Positions 43,319-53,384 of a DNA stretch of 64,000 nucleotides are shown here, piece after piece. Position 1 is the stretch's first letter. Each line of letters opens with the position of its first letter. Both the position numbers and the translations under genes were made by a program. Under the pieces are notes generated by a model. The model ran no database searches. It was not told where the DNA came from and saw only the letters and a program-made list of their open reading frames with translations. The DNA comes from Lacrimispora sphenoides JCM 1415 (GTDB taxonomy: Bacteria; Bacillota; Clostridia; Lachnospirales; Lachnospiraceae). Where the stretch lies: contig NZ_LT630003.1 of assembly GCF_900105615.1 (NCBI RefSeq), positions 2,046,001 through 2,110,000 on the forward strand, written 5' to 3'.

Positions 43319-45448
43319 CTATAGATGAAGAACCCTGGATTTGATCTCTTTTGTCTTTCCGGTGTTCCAGAAATTCTCTCCCAGATAACCGCAGGTTCTT
43401 CTGGTCACATTCATCCGCTTCTTATCTTTGTTATGGCACTGAGGGCATTCCCAATCCATATCTTCATTGATGATGATCTCACCGTCAAAACCGCATTCCT
43501 GGCAATAATCTGATTTGGTGTTAAACTCTGCGTACTGGATGTTATCGTAAATGAATTTCACCACTTCTTCCATTGCTTCCAGATTGTTCTGCATATTGGG
43601 AACCTCCACATAGGAAATGGCCCCGCCGGAGGAAATATTCTGGAACTGGCTTTCAAAGGTGAATTTGCTGAATGCATCAATGGATTCCCGCACATCAACG
43701 TGATAGGAGTTGGTGTAATAACCTTTGTCCGTCACATCAGGTATGTTTCCGAACCGCTCCCGGTCAATTTTGGCAAACCGGTAGCAGAGAGATTCCGCTG
43801 GTGTCCCGTATAAGCCGAAGCCAAGGCCGGTCTGCTTTTTCCACTGGTCTACAACCTTCCGCATATAATTCATGACGCGAAGAGCAAACTCTTCTCCTAC
43901 CGGATCTGTCTGGCTAACCCCCTTCATAAGCTTTGTCGTCTCATAAAGGCCGATGTATCCCAAAGATATGGTAGAATAGCCATTTTGAAGGAGCTGGTCG
44001 ATCGTTTCACCTTTTTTAAGCCTTGCAATGGCACCGTACTGCCAGTGAATCGGACTTACATCGGAAAGTGTGCCTTCCAGGGACTTATGTCTGCACATCA
44101 GAGCCTCATAGCATAGATCCAGACGTTCATCCAAAATCTTCCAGAACGTATCTTCGTCACCCTTTGCCTGAATACCGATCTGCGGCAGGTTAAGGCTTAC
44201 CACTCCCTGATTAAATCTTCCCTCAAACTTGTAATTGCCATTCTCATCCTTCCATGTAGACAGGAAGCTCCGGCAGCCCATGCAGCTGAATACATTCCCT
44301 TCGTAATTTTCCCGCATTTTCTTAGCAGAAATATAATCCGGGTACATGCGTTTAGAAGAGCATTTCACCGCCAGCTTCGTTATGTAATCATATCTTCCGC
44401 CCTTTAAGCAGTTACTCTCATCTAAAACATAGATCAGTTTAGGAAATGCAGGAGTGACATATACGCCTGCTTCGTTCTTGATCCCCTCAAGCCGCTGGCG
44501 GAGGACCTCCTCCACGATCATGGCATTTTCCTTTAAGTATTCATCGTTATCATCAAGGCATAGGAACAGGGTTACAAAGGGTGCCTGTCCGTTGGTTGTC
44601 ATTAAGGTGTTGATCTGGTACTGAATGGTCTGGACTCCGGATTTTAACTCATCTCTCAGACGGATGGCAGCCATCTTTTCCACCATCTCAGGAGAAATCG
44701 TATCCCCGAATTCTACACGGATCTGCTTATGGAATTTATCATTGCTTTTTCTTAAATATTTTCCCAAATGACGGATATCTACGGACTGGCCGCCGTACTG
44801 GTTACTGGCAACAGCCGCTATGATCTGGGTCATGACCGTACACGCCACCTGAAAACTCTTAGGACTCTCGATCATTTTTTCATTCATCACGGTACCGTTA
44901 TCCAGCATATCACCGATATTGATCAGACAGCAGTTAAAAATCGGCTGTACGAAATAATCCGCATCGTGGAAGTGAATGGAGCCCTGGTCATGGGCAAGTG
45001 AAATCCTCTCCGGAAGCAGCATTCTTCTGGTTAAGTCTCTGGACACCTCTCCTGCGATGTAATCTCTCTGAGTCGATGCCAGAATGGTATTCTTGTTGGA
45101 ATTTTCTTCTGCCAGTTCCTTGTTCTCATTTTTAATCAGCTTTAAGATAGACTCATCGGTTGTGTTTGCCTTCCGAAGCAGAGCCCTCTGGTAACGGTAA
45201 ATGATGTATTTTTTGGAAAGCGTATATTTGTTCTTATTTACCAGACTGCTCTCGATCATGTCCTGAATTGCTTCCACACTGATCACGCCTTCGTTATCTC
45301 TCTCCACATGATCCAGTATTGTATCAATCATTTCTTCTCCGGCCCGCTCAGAAGCTTCCACCTCTGCATTGGCTTTCCGAATGGCTGTAATGATTTTTTC
45401 TCTGTCATATTCCACAATTCTGCCGTCACGTTTTTGAACTTTAATCAT
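43319..45448 (-). CDS. nrdD: Anaerobic ribonucleoside-triphosphate reductase
   Basis: 709 residues from the ATG at 45448 (AAGGTG seven bases upstream); a GTG at 45499 would lie only 13 bases from the predicted transcription start and has no ribosome binding site. ATP-cone domain at about 1-95 (VQKRDGRIVEYDREKI), catalytic ten-stranded barrel, zinc cysteines C-x2-C ... C-x2-C (SDYCQECG and CPQCHNKD), and the C-terminal glycyl radical motif RTCGYLG. It reduces NTPs to dNTPs without oxygen. The NrdR box at its promoter links it to nrdR in this window. Confidence 0.98.
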   Translation of the reverse strand: MIKVQKRDGRIVEYDREKIITAIRKANAEVEASERAGEEMIDTILDHVERDNEGVISVEAIQDMIESSLVNKNKYTLSKKYIIYRYQRALLRKANTTDESILKLIKNENKELAEENSNKNTILASTQRDYIAGEVSRDLTRRMLLPERISLAHDQGSIHFHDADYFVQPIFNCCLINIGDMLDNGTVMNEKMIESPKSFQVACTVMTQIIAAVASNQYGGQSVDIRHLGKYLRKSNDKFHKQIRVEFGDTISPEMVEKMAAIRLRDELKSGVQTIQYQINTLMTTNGQAPFVTLFLCLDDNDEYLKENAMIVEEVLRQRLEGIKNEAGVYVTPAFPKLIYVLDESNCLKGGRYDYITKLAVKCSSKRMYPDYISAKKMRENYEGNVFSCMGCRSFLSTWKDENGNYKFEGRFNQGVVSLNLPQIGIQAKGDEDTFWKILDERLDLCYEALMCRHKSLEGTLSDVSPIHWQYGAIARLKKGETIDQLLQNGYSTISLGYIGLYETTKLMKGVSQTDPVGEEFALRVMNYMRKVVDQWKKQTGLGFGLYGTPAESLCYRFAKIDRERFGNIPDVTDKGYYTNSYHVDVRESIDAFSKFTFESQFQNISSGGAISYVEVPNMQNNLEAMEEVVKFIYDNIQYAEFNTKSDYCQECGFDGEIIINEDMDWECPQCHNKDKKRMNVTRRTCGYLGENFWNTGKTKEIKSRVLHL

Positions 45449-45495
45449 CCCTGTCACCTTAACCTCTTCTATATTTTGTATCTCTAAGTTTTGAA

Positions 45496-45546
45496 TCACT
45501 ACATATAGTGCCTATCTCATTATACACCACAACCAAAAAAAGTAAA
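45496..45546 (-). promoter_or_regulatory. nrdDG promoter with overlapping NrdR box
   Basis: Minus strand TTTACT (45546-45541), 16-base spacer, TATAAT (45524-45519). The near-palindrome CACTACATATAGTG (45497-45510) agrees with the NrdR box consensus at 13 of 16 positions and covers the expected transcription start. NrdR boxes often come as a pair; I see only one clear copy. Confidence 0.75.
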
Positions 45547-45562
45547 GGGAATTTTTTCTTGT

Positions 45563-46183
45563 TTATCGTATGAAATTTGTCCTTGGGATTTCTTCCCAGG
45601 CGGGAAGGCTGATTCCTGCGGCCTTTCCTACCTCAAGACATTTTAAAAGCCATGCCATATTTTTTCCGAGAGCTCTCATGGTGTGAAGCCCTTCCAAATC
45701 CTGCTCCACCTCCTGAGGTGTAAATCCGTGAACCATGTTCCAGTAAGTGGAAGAAACCACCGGCATCTGGGCAATGGTAAAATATTTGTTTAAAACATCA
45801 AGAGAAGCGGTGGTTCCTGCTCTCCGGGCGGACACAACAGCTGCTCCAGGCTTAAAGGCAAAATCCCTTCCTGCATAAAACAAACGGTCCAGGAAGGAAA
45901 GCACGGTGCCGTTGGGAGAAGCATAATGAACAGGGGAACCTACGATCAGCCCATCCGCTGTTTCCATTTTATCAAGCACCTGATTAACCAAATCATAAGT
46001 AAATACGCATCTTCCTGTTTCTGAACACTTCTGACAGGCAATACATCCATGGACAGACTGGCTCCCTACGTGAAGGATCTCTGTCACAATGCCTTCCTCA
46101 TTCAAGGCCCATTCCACCTCAAGGAGGGCACGGTTGGTACAGCCTCTCTCATGAGGGCTCCCATTTAACATTAGTACTTTCAT
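45563..46183 (-). CDS. Flavodoxin-fold NAD(P)H-dependent FMN reductase
   Basis: 206 residues. MKVLMLNGSPHERGCTNRAL is the FMN-phosphate loop, GLIVGSPVHYASPNGTVLSFLDR the second FMN loop. A cysteine group, GCIACQKCSETGRC at about 48-61, is the pattern of the flavodoxin/iron-sulfur-flavoprotein-like branch. ATG at 46183 is nine bases from AAGGAT. The physiological electron acceptor is unknown. The gene ends the argS-helicase run on the minus strand. Confidence 0.88.
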   Translation of the reverse strand: MKVLMLNGSPHERGCTNRALLEVEWALNEEGIVTEILHVGSQSVHGCIACQKCSETGRCVFTYDLVNQVLDKMETADGLIVGSPVHYASPNGTVLSFLDRLFYAGRDFAFKPGAAVVSARRAGTTASLDVLNKYFTIAQMPVVSSTYWNMVHGFTPQEVEQDLEGLHTMRALGKNMAWLLKCLEVGKAAGISLPAWEEIPRTNFIR

Positions 46184-46210
46184 CACTTATCCATCCTTTC
46201 ATTCAATTAA

Positions 46211-49200
46211 CTATATATCCAAAAGCCCCAATAAATCCTCTTTGGTCAGATTACTTAAGGACACGGTTCCCTCTGTAATAATCTGTTCCGCCAAATCTTT
46301 TTTGGATTCCTGAAGCTTTAAAATATTTTCCTCAATCGTCCCCTTTGTGATCAGCTTGAATACGCTCACCTGTTTCTCCTGGCCGATCCGGTGGGCCCGG
46401 TCCGTGGCCTGGTTCTGAGCTGCCACATTCCACCATGGATCAAAGTGTATGACCACATCCGCCGCAGTCAGGTTAAGTCCAGTACCGCCTGCCTTTAAGG
46501 AAATCAGGAATAAGGGGATCTCATCGTCTTTAAAGGAATTTACCATATGGAGCCTATCTTCTTTCGGAGTTGCTCCGGTCAGCATATAGAATGGAACCGC
46601 CTCTTTTTTCAGTCTTTGACCGATCACATCAAGCATAGAGGTAAACTGGGAAAAGAGCAGGATCTTGTGCCCGCCTTCTACCCCGTTCCGAACCAGGTCA
46701 ATGCAGGTTTCCAGCTTTGCAGATGCGCCTCTGTAATTCTCATAGCACAAATGAGGATCACAGCAGATCTGACGGAGTCTTGTAAGCGCCGAAAGGATCT
46801 GGATATTATCCCTTCCCGAACTGCCATCTAAATTTTCAAGCTCCTGCTTTAAGCGGAATGCGTTTGCCGCATACAGCTCTTTTTGCTCTTTGTCAAAAGC
46901 GGAATAAACAATGGTTTCCAGCTTGTCCGGCAATTCTTTCAGCACATCTTTCTTAAGCCGCCTTAAAAGGAAGGGGCCGATCAGGCGGTGAAGGCTCTCC
47001 AGCGCCGGCCGTTCCTGTTCCCTGACAATGGGAATTTCATATTCTTTTTTAAATTTACGATAAGAAAAGAGAAATCCCGGCATCAGGAAATCAAAAATGC
47101 TCCATAGCTCTGATAAACGGTTTTCAATGGGAGTACCGGTTAAAGCAAACCGGTTTCCTGCATCAATGCTTTTTACCGCTTTTGCACTCTGAGTGGATGC
47201 ATTTTTGATGTATTGGGCCTCATCAATGACCTGAAACCGGAAGAACTTATCCTTATAAAAATCAATATCCCGTTTTAATAAGTCATAGGATGTGATCAGC
47301 ACATCTTCCTCATCCGTATGCATTAAAAGCTCTTCCCGCTCCCCTGCCTGGCCGGTGATCGTAGTAACTTTAAGAGAAGGAGCAAAAATGTGAAATTCAT
47401 TCTCCCAGTTGTATACCAAGGATGCAGGGCAGACGATAAGGGAAGTTGTATGTTCCTTTTTACCTGCTTCATCAAGGAGCAGGGCTATGATCTGGATGGT
47501 CTTTCCAAGTCCCATATCATCGGCAAGGATTCCGCCAAAGCCATAGCTGTCCAACGTCTTAAGCCAGCGGTATCCCGTCTTTTGATATCCTCTCAGCACA
47601 TGGCGCAGAGGCTGGGGGACCTCAAAATCACTGTCCTCCACAGACTTCATTCCCCGAACCACCGCCTTATAGAGCTGGTCCCGGTAAAGGGTAATGCCGT
47701 TTCCTTCTTTTAAAATGCTGTCCAGATAAAGCGCCCTGTATTTAGGCAGGCGGAACGACTTGCCCAGCTTGTCAGGGTCAGCAGATAAGCCCTCAATCAG
47801 CTTTGCAACCGTCATAAGCCCGTTGTCGTCAAGATTTATAAACTCCCCGCTTTTTAAGCGGTAATACTTCTTTTTCTGGCTATATACTTCCAAAAGCCTG
47901 CTTAAGTCCTCTCCTGACAGCCCTGCCGTATCCACATCCAGTTCCAGCCAGTTCCCTACACTCCGGACTCCGATGGATACCTTGGGAGGAGGAAGAACTT
48001 TTAACTTTTTAAAGGATTCGGAAAAATAGACTTCTCCCAACGCCATGAACTCACTCATCCCTGAAGTAAGTAACCGGTATACCGCTTCCTCATCATCCCG
48101 AATGGCCGGATATTCCGATTCATATTCCTTATATTTAAAGTAGCGGGTTATCAGGCGGCTGATGCGGAACTCTCCCGGCACATCCCGGCAAACGGTGCGG
48201 GGCAGGCGCTCATCTTCCACCGGCTGGAAGGAATAGTCCCCATAGGAAAGGGTCGGCTTTAAAATCAGCCCGCCCTGCCCATCGGAATCAAAATCAAACC
48301 TCGCCTTTAACTCCTCCGGTTTATAAGCTTCCAGATCCAGTTCTTTGGAATCTATGGTGCAGTAGGCAGCAATCCTTTTTAAAACCCGTTCATAAAAAAG
48401 AGGCATATCCTTGTCATTGATTTCCGTTTCATAGGTAGGTTTAAATCCTTCCATCATCTGCCCCAGAAACACGGAGAGGGCCTCACTGCAGGGCTGGTCA
48501 CAGCAGTATAAGTATTTCATATCTGCAAGATATAAGCGGTGTTCCCCCTCAAAGGTCAAAAGCTCCCGGTCAACGGACACCAAAACTCCATCCCGTCCCT
48601 GACGCTTTACCGTAACCTTTAAGTTGGGATTGCGGTCAACGATCATCAGCTGCCGCTTCTGCCCCTTGTAATCCTCAAATTCCAGGGTCTCTCCCATCAT
48701 GATTCCAAAAAAACGGTCCCGGTTTGCGCGGCTTAAATTTAAAAACCGCAGAACTGGTTTTGTGGAAAAGGAACTTTTCTGAAACTGTTCATAATGCTCA
48801 CAATATGCATTTACAATCTCCAGCACAAATTCCAGAAGGGGGCGGCTCTCCTTCGCAAAGGCAGAAGGGCTGTGATGAAACGCAAGATTTTTGCCGTATT
48901 CCACATAGGTGCCGTTTTCTACCGCATTTGCAAATGCAGCCAGATCCTTCACCATGTAGAGCCGGTCCTTCCCAAGCTTAAATTCCAGCTTCACTTCTCT
49001 TCGGCTGATGAGGAGGGATAGGGAAAGTTTCACCTGTTCCTCTTCTCCCTCGCTCATGATCCGGGATACCTCCCGGTTGGTATATTCCCGGATCATGGCT
49101 CTTGCCTGCTGGGAAGTGAGTACAGGCCTTCCAGGGTTTGAGTCCAGCTCTTTATACACCTCAAACAGAGCTTTGCAGTGAGGACACATCCCGCGGTAAG

Positions 49201-49354
49201 AATTTCCCTGGGCACAAGAACAAGAGTAGTCAAAAACCTGACTACCCTTGATATGCAAATTTGCCTTATATTCCTTTCCCTGATCCTCCACCAGGGCACT
49301 GACACCTGATTCACCCTTCCAGAAGGTATTTGTCGTCAAGTGTGATACTCTCAT
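46211..49354 (-). CDS. SNF2-family DEAD/H helicase with N-terminal SWIM zinc finger
   Basis: 1047 residues. Residues about 40-65 carry a SWIM-type finger (YSCSCAQGNSYRGMCPH: C-x-C ... C-x-H). The C-terminal half is a complete SNF2 motor: Q-motif region, LADDMGLGKTIQIIALL (Walker A), VIDEAQYIKN (DEAQ box), ALTGTPIENR, LLFSQFTSMLDVI, LISLKAGGTGLNLTAAD and RAHRIGQ (motif VI). Long middle region with an SNF2-associated (bacterial HepA-like) domain. Acts as a dsDNA translocase; its target complex is unknown. It begins 22 bases after argS. Confidence 0.96.
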   Translation of the reverse strand: MRVSHLTTNTFWKGESGVSALVEDQGKEYKANLHIKGSQVFDYSCSCAQGNSYRGMCPHCKALFEVYKELDSNPGRPVLTSQQARAMIREYTNREVSRIMSEGEEEQVKLSLSLLISRREVKLEFKLGKDRLYMVKDLAAFANAVENGTYVEYGKNLAFHHSPSAFAKESRPLLEFVLEIVNAYCEHYEQFQKSSFSTKPVLRFLNLSRANRDRFFGIMMGETLEFEDYKGQKRQLMIVDRNPNLKVTVKRQGRDGVLVSVDRELLTFEGEHRLYLADMKYLYCCDQPCSEALSVFLGQMMEGFKPTYETEINDKDMPLFYERVLKRIAAYCTIDSKELDLEAYKPEELKARFDFDSDGQGGLILKPTLSYGDYSFQPVEDERLPRTVCRDVPGEFRISRLITRYFKYKEYESEYPAIRDDEEAVYRLLTSGMSEFMALGEVYFSESFKKLKVLPPPKVSIGVRSVGNWLELDVDTAGLSGEDLSRLLEVYSQKKKYYRLKSGEFINLDDNGLMTVAKLIEGLSADPDKLGKSFRLPKYRALYLDSILKEGNGITLYRDQLYKAVVRGMKSVEDSDFEVPQPLRHVLRGYQKTGYRWLKTLDSYGFGGILADDMGLGKTIQIIALLLDEAGKKEHTTSLIVCPASLVYNWENEFHIFAPSLKVTTITGQAGEREELLMHTDEEDVLITSYDLLKRDIDFYKDKFFRFQVIDEAQYIKNASTQSAKAVKSIDAGNRFALTGTPIENRLSELWSIFDFLMPGFLFSYRKFKKEYEIPIVREQERPALESLHRLIGPFLLRRLKKDVLKELPDKLETIVYSAFDKEQKELYAANAFRLKQELENLDGSSGRDNIQILSALTRLRQICCDPHLCYENYRGASAKLETCIDLVRNGVEGGHKILLFSQFTSMLDVIGQRLKKEAVPFYMLTGATPKEDRLHMVNSFKDDEIPLFLISLKAGGTGLNLTAADVVIHFDPWWNVAAQNQATDRAHRIGQEKQVSVFKLITKGTIEENILKLQESKKDLAEQIITEGTVSLSNLTKEDLLGLLDI

Positions 49355-49376
49355 AGTTCCTCACATCCGTTCACCA

Positions 49377-51146
49377 TTACATTCGTTCCGGCGCTTCGAT
49401 TCCCAGTACGCCAATGCATGCATTTAATACATCCTTGGTCAGCCTGATAAAACGGATCCAGGATGCCTGCCGTTTTTTATCCTCTTCGGATATGATCTTG
49501 GTATCATGGTAAAAACGGTTAAATGCATTGGCAAGTTCATAAATGTACTGGCATATTTTATGGGGCGCAAGCTCCGTAAAGCCTGTTTCCATGATTTCAT
49601 TATATCTGGAAAGCTGGAGCATCAAGTCTTTTTCTGCCTCTGATGCAGCTGCAAGAATCTGCTCCTCACCCTGGTATTTAACCTCAAGGTCCTGGTATTT
49701 TGCCAGAATGGACTTAATTCTTACGATCGTATAAAGGATGTAAGGACCGGTATTTCCCTCAAAGGATACGAAACGGTCCATATCAAATACGTAATCCTTG
49801 GATGCCTGATTAGACAGATCCCCATACTTTAAGGCTGCCATTCCCACGATCTTTGATGTTTCCTCTGCCTCTTTCTCAGAAACAGTACGGTTCTCCATGA
49901 TCTTTTCATAAGCTGCCTGGCTGATGTCAGAAATCAGTGTTTCCAGACGCATAACTCCGCCGTCCCTTGTCTTAAATGGCTTACCGTCTTTTCCGTTCAT
50001 GGTTCCAAAGCAAAGATGAGACATCTTCTTATCCTGTGATACAAAGCCTGCCTTTTTCGCCACGCGGAACACCTGGACAAAATGCAGTTCCTGACGTTTA
50101 TCCGTAATATAGATATACCAGTCAGGCTTTATATCTTTCTCACGTTCAATGATGGTTCCAAGATCAGAAGTAGAATAAAGGGCTGCACCGTCAGATTTTC
50201 TTACAATACAGGGAGGAAGTTCTTTGGTATCCCTCTCTTCTCCAATATCCACAACAAGGGCTCCCTGGCTTTCATAAGCAAGGCCCTTATCTTCCAGCTC
50301 CTTTATTAAACCGGCAATATAGGGTTCCGCATCGCTTTCCCCTTTCCATAAATCAAAGGAAACATTGAGATTTCCGTAATTTTTCTTTAAATCAGAAACA
50401 GATACTTCTATAATATGACGCCAGATGGCACGGTAAGGTTTAAAACCGTTTTGCAGCTTCAAAGTGGCATCATGAGCTCTGGTGCTGAATTCCTCATCGG
50501 ATTTGGCTTTTGAACTGGCCGCAGGGTATATCTCTTCCAACTCACTGATGGTAAAGGGTGCTTCCTTTGGATACTCTCCTTCATAGGACTCGTCAAAATA
50601 AGGCAGCTCCGGTTTTCTGTCCTTAAGCTCCTCAATGATCAGTCCCATCTGAAGGCCCCAGTCTCCCAGGTGAACGTCTCCAATGACATGATGTCCAAGG
50701 AAACGGCCCATTCTCTTAATACTCTCCCCGATAATCGCGGAACGAAGATGACCTACGTGCAGAGGCTTTGCAACATTGGCACCGCCGTAATCCACCACAA
50801 TTGTCATGGGGTTTTCTGTTCTTTCACAGCCGCATTGTTCTTCGTCAGCCATGCCGTTCATATAGTCTGCCAGATAATCTGAATTGAGCTTTAAATTGAT
50901 AAATCCCGGCATCACTGCATCCACCGCAGCAAATACATGACTGGCGACAAGCTTTTCTACCACTTCCGAAGCTATATCAAACGGTTTCTTTTTATAAGCC
51001 TTGGCTGCTGCCATGGCTCCGTTACACTGGTATTCGCAAAGGTCCGGACGATTAGATAAGGTTACCTTTGCATAAGCCTCATCATATCCGCAGTTCGCAA
51101 ATGCTGCCTTCATCTCTGCTGTAATCAAATCAAGAATCTTCTTCAT
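49377..51146 (-). CDS. argS: Arginyl-tRNA synthetase
   Basis: 589 residues. N-terminal Add1 domain (about 1-105), class I Rossmann core with GGANVAKPLHVGHLRS (HIGH motif as HVGH), a KMSK region that is degenerate as in many ArgRS, and the DALR-type C-terminal anticodon domain ending GIEAPERM. It charges tRNA-Arg. Promoter at 51197-51225. Confidence 0.98.
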   Translation of the reverse strand: MKKILDLITAEMKAAFANCGYDEAYAKVTLSNRPDLCEYQCNGAMAAAKAYKKKPFDIASEVVEKLVASHVFAAVDAVMPGFINLKLNSDYLADYMNGMADEEQCGCERTENPMTIVVDYGGANVAKPLHVGHLRSAIIGESIKRMGRFLGHHVIGDVHLGDWGLQMGLIIEELKDRKPELPYFDESYEGEYPKEAPFTISELEEIYPAASSKAKSDEEFSTRAHDATLKLQNGFKPYRAIWRHIIEVSVSDLKKNYGNLNVSFDLWKGESDAEPYIAGLIKELEDKGLAYESQGALVVDIGEERDTKELPPCIVRKSDGAALYSTSDLGTIIEREKDIKPDWYIYITDKRQELHFVQVFRVAKKAGFVSQDKKMSHLCFGTMNGKDGKPFKTRDGGVMRLETLISDISQAAYEKIMENRTVSEKEAEETSKIVGMAALKYGDLSNQASKDYVFDMDRFVSFEGNTGPYILYTIVRIKSILAKYQDLEVKYQGEEQILAAASEAEKDLMLQLSRYNEIMETGFTELAPHKICQYIYELANAFNRFYHDTKIISEEDKKRQASWIRFIRLTKDVLNACIGVLGIEAPERM

Positions 51147-51196
51147 CAGTTCCTGGTCTCCTTTTTCTATTCCAGATATTTCTACGCTAAATATTA

Positions 51197-51225
51197 ATTA
51201 TATTACAAGTGACCTTAAAAATCAA
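51197..51225 (-). promoter_or_regulatory. Promoter of argS
   Basis: Minus strand TTGATT (51225-51220), 17-base spacer, TATAAT (51202-51197), about 50 bases before the ATG. Confidence 0.75.
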
Positions 51226-51311
51226 ATTCTTTTCCCTTTTCTTTTCCAAAACCGTACTGCTCCATGATCTTCAGCCACATGGACAGGAATAGGTGATCCG
51301 GTAATAAAATA

Positions 51312-51367
51312 AGCGCCTTTTTAAGTTATGAGGATCGCACAATCCTTATCTTACCCAAAAAGGTGCT
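51312..51367. terminator. Large hairpin in the efp-argS gap
   Basis: AGCGCCTTTTT (51312-51322) pairs with AAAAAGGTGCT (51357-51367), with an inner AGGAT/ATCCT stem. T-rich on the plus-strand side and moderately so on the minus. No gene is visible in 51226-51622; the gap is made of this hairpin and two more terminators. Confidence 0.6.
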
Positions 51368-51521
51368 TTCTTTTATTATTTTATCATATTTACCTTCTAT
51401 GCTTGCAATATTCTCTTATTGCATTTCCCCGTATTTAAATATTTTCCCGTATGATTCTGCATGGATTGCCATATGCAATCTGATGATCAGGTATATCTTT
51501 TGCGAATACCTTTAAAATACA

Positions 51522-51565
51522 AAAACAACGCAGGAATATTAGAACGGACCTTTCTACGTTGTTTT
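51522..51565 (-). terminator. Second terminator after efp
   Basis: Minus strand AAAACAACG ... CGTTGTTTT, then TGTATTTT. It backs up the terminator at 51585-51618. Confidence 0.65.
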
Positions 51566-51584
51566 CCCAATATCATACATAATT

Positions 51585-51618
51585 AATAAAAGGACCTTGC
51601 AGATCGCCCGGTCCTTTT
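51585..51618 (-). terminator. Terminator of efp
   Basis: Minus strand AAAGGACC, loop, GGTCCTTT, then TATTAATT, a few bases after the efp stop. Confidence 0.75.
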
Positions 51619-51622
51619 CCTT

Positions 51623-52180
51623 TTATACTCTGGACAGGTATTCACCTGTACGTGTATCAATCTTAATCTTGTCACCCTGATCTACAAATAAGGGAACATA
51701 TACTACTGCACCGGTCTCAACCGTAGCTGGCTTGGTAGCTCCCTGAGCGGTATCACCCTTGAATCCCGGCTCTGTATCTGTAATAACCAACTCCACGAAT
51801 AACGGAGGCTCTACGGAGTATACCTTACCATTATAAGAACATACCTTAACCGTCTCATTCTCTTTTACAAACTTTAACGCATCACCGATTATATCTGGAG
51901 ATAACGCCATCTGCTCATAGGTATTCGTATCCATAAAGTTATGAAGATCTCCATCAGCATACAGATACTGCATGTCAAATCTATCGATTCTTGCCTGTGG
52001 GAACTTCTCTGTCGGGCGGAATGTGCGCTCGTTAATGCCGCCGTTTACCACATCTTTAATCTTAGTTCTTACGAATGCAGCACCCTTTCCAGGTTTTACA
52101 TGCTGGAACTCCATAATCTGATAAACAGTACCCTCGATCTCCAATGTGATACCGTTTCTAAAATCACCCGCTGATATCAT
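51623..52180 (-). CDS. efp: Translation elongation factor P
   Basis: 185 residues, standard length with three beta-barrel domains. [20 protein letters not shown] starts domain I; the loop [12 protein letters not shown] places Lys32 at the tip, the residue modified in several Firmicutes EF-P proteins. The C-terminus has [23 protein letters not shown], the domain III signature. EF-P relieves stalling at polyproline. Its gene follows aroQ on the same strand. Confidence 0.98.
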   Translation of the reverse strand: MISAGDFRNGITLEIEGTVYQIMEFQHVKPGKGAAFVRTKIKDVVNGGINERTFRPTEKFPQARIDRFDMQYLYADGDLHNFMDTNTYEQMALSPDIIGDALKFVKENETVKVCSYNGKVYSVEPPLFVELVITDTEPGFKGDTAQGATKPATVETGAVVYVPLFVDQGDKIKIDTRTGEYLSRV

Positions 52181-52221
52181 AAATGATATTCCTCCTTGAA
52201 TTTCTCTTCTTAACCTTTTAT

Positions 52222-52250
52222 ATTCTATACTATAACAAATACATTTTCAA
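52222..52250 (-). promoter_or_regulatory. Candidate promoter of efp
   Basis: Minus strand TTGAAA (52250-52245), 17-base spacer, TAGAAT (52227-52222), 42 bases before the ATG. Confidence 0.55.
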
Positions 52251-52291
52251 CAGTTTTTTACAAATATCTCCCTTTTCTTGAATCGGAGCAA

Positions 52292-52720
52292 TTATTTTCC
52301 TGTTAAATAATCCATTGCAAGAGCATATCCCTTAAGCCCCAGACCAACTACTTGTCCGGTACAAACAGGCGCCGTCACTGATGTATGGCGGAACTCCTCT
52401 CTCTTATGGACATTTGATATATGGACTTCAACCTTGGGAATCTCTACGGAACCCAGGGCATCTCTAACGGCATAGCTGTAATGGGTAAACGCTCCGGGAT
52501 TAATGATGATCCCTTCTGTTCCATTGTGATATGCCTCCTGAATTTTATCGATGATTCCACCTTCATAATTACTCTGAAAGACTTCCAGCTCATGACCTTC
52601 TCTCTGCGCTTTTTCTTCCAGCATGGATACCAGCGCATGATAATCCTCTGTTCCGTATATTCCCTTTTCGCGGATTCCTAAAAAGTTTAGATTCGGCCCG
52701 TTTAATACAAGAATTTTCAT
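52292..52720 (-). CDS. aroQ: 3-dehydroquinate dehydratase, type II
   Basis: 142 residues, the normal type II size. MKILVLNGPNLNFLGIRE with the conserved Asn/Arg and Tyr (YGTEDY) region, EGGIIDKI, NPGAFTHYSYAVRDAL with the catalytic His region, and HISNVHKREEFRH for substrate binding. It removes water from 3-dehydroquinate in the shikimate pathway. No other aro genes are in the window. Confidence 0.98.
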   Translation of the reverse strand: MKILVLNGPNLNFLGIREKGIYGTEDYHALVSMLEEKAQREGHELEVFQSNYEGGIIDKIQEAYHNGTEGIIINPGAFTHYSYAVRDALGSVEIPKVEVHISNVHKREEFRHTSVTAPVCTGQVVGLGLKGYALAMDYLTGK

Positions 52721-52867
52721 ATCCTTTTACCACCTTTTCTCATGCTTTCCTAGCAAAGCATCTCCAGTTTGTCCCGGATCAGCCGGCTTGTCCGAATCGT
52801 CTCATCCGTATTATAACCTGTCAGGCTGTCTTTTACCCGTCAGAAATGTTCTTTCACCTGACACAAT

Positions 52868-53377
52868 TCACTTTTTTCTTTTCTTATCTCTGTGATAAAA
52901 ATACAGCACAACTGCTTCTAAATATCTCTTTAAAACAATTTGGATTTCTTCTTTTGGATGAATCGGCCTGACCAGAATGCTGTAGATTCCGGCTCTTTTG
53001 GCTCCATAAACATCGGTAAAAAGCTGATCCCCCACAAAAACCGTATGTTTCGCATCCGTTTTCATGAACTCCATCGCTTTTTGATAGCCTTTTCTCCAGG
53101 GCTTGTTTCCTTTATAAATATAATGAGGGCTGCCCGCAGCCCTGGCAAAGGAAGCCACTCTCGGCTCTTTGTTGTTGGAAAGGAGGCAGGATTCCATCCC
53201 AAGGTTTTGCAGATGTAAAAACAATTTCTTAGCTCTTTCATCTGCGGGCGCACCATGAGGCACCAGAGTATTGTCAATATCAAAAATCACGCCTCTGATC
53301 CCATTCTTATATAATTCTTCGAAGGATATGTCATATGCTGATGCCGCATCTTTATCCGGATAAAATACTTTAAACAT
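52868..53377 (-). CDS. yqeG: YqeG-family HAD phosphatase
   Basis: 169 residues. HAD motif I as VIFDIDNTLVPHG (DxDxT/V), motif II in LLSNNK, and motif III-IV in KPWRKGYQKAMEF and VFVGDQLFTDVYGAKRAG. The family is related to phosphatidylglycerophosphatase GEP4; the substrate in Clostridia is not settled. It follows nrdR by seven bases. AGGAG precedes the ATG. Confidence 0.93.
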   Translation of the reverse strand: MFKVFYPDKDAASAYDISFEELYKNGIRGVIFDIDNTLVPHGAPADERAKKLFLHLQNLGMESCLLSNNKEPRVASFARAAGSPHYIYKGNKPWRKGYQKAMEFMKTDAKHTVFVGDQLFTDVYGAKRAGIYSILVRPIHPKEEIQIVLKRYLEAVVLYFYHRDKKRKK

Positions 53378-53384
53378 ATATCTC

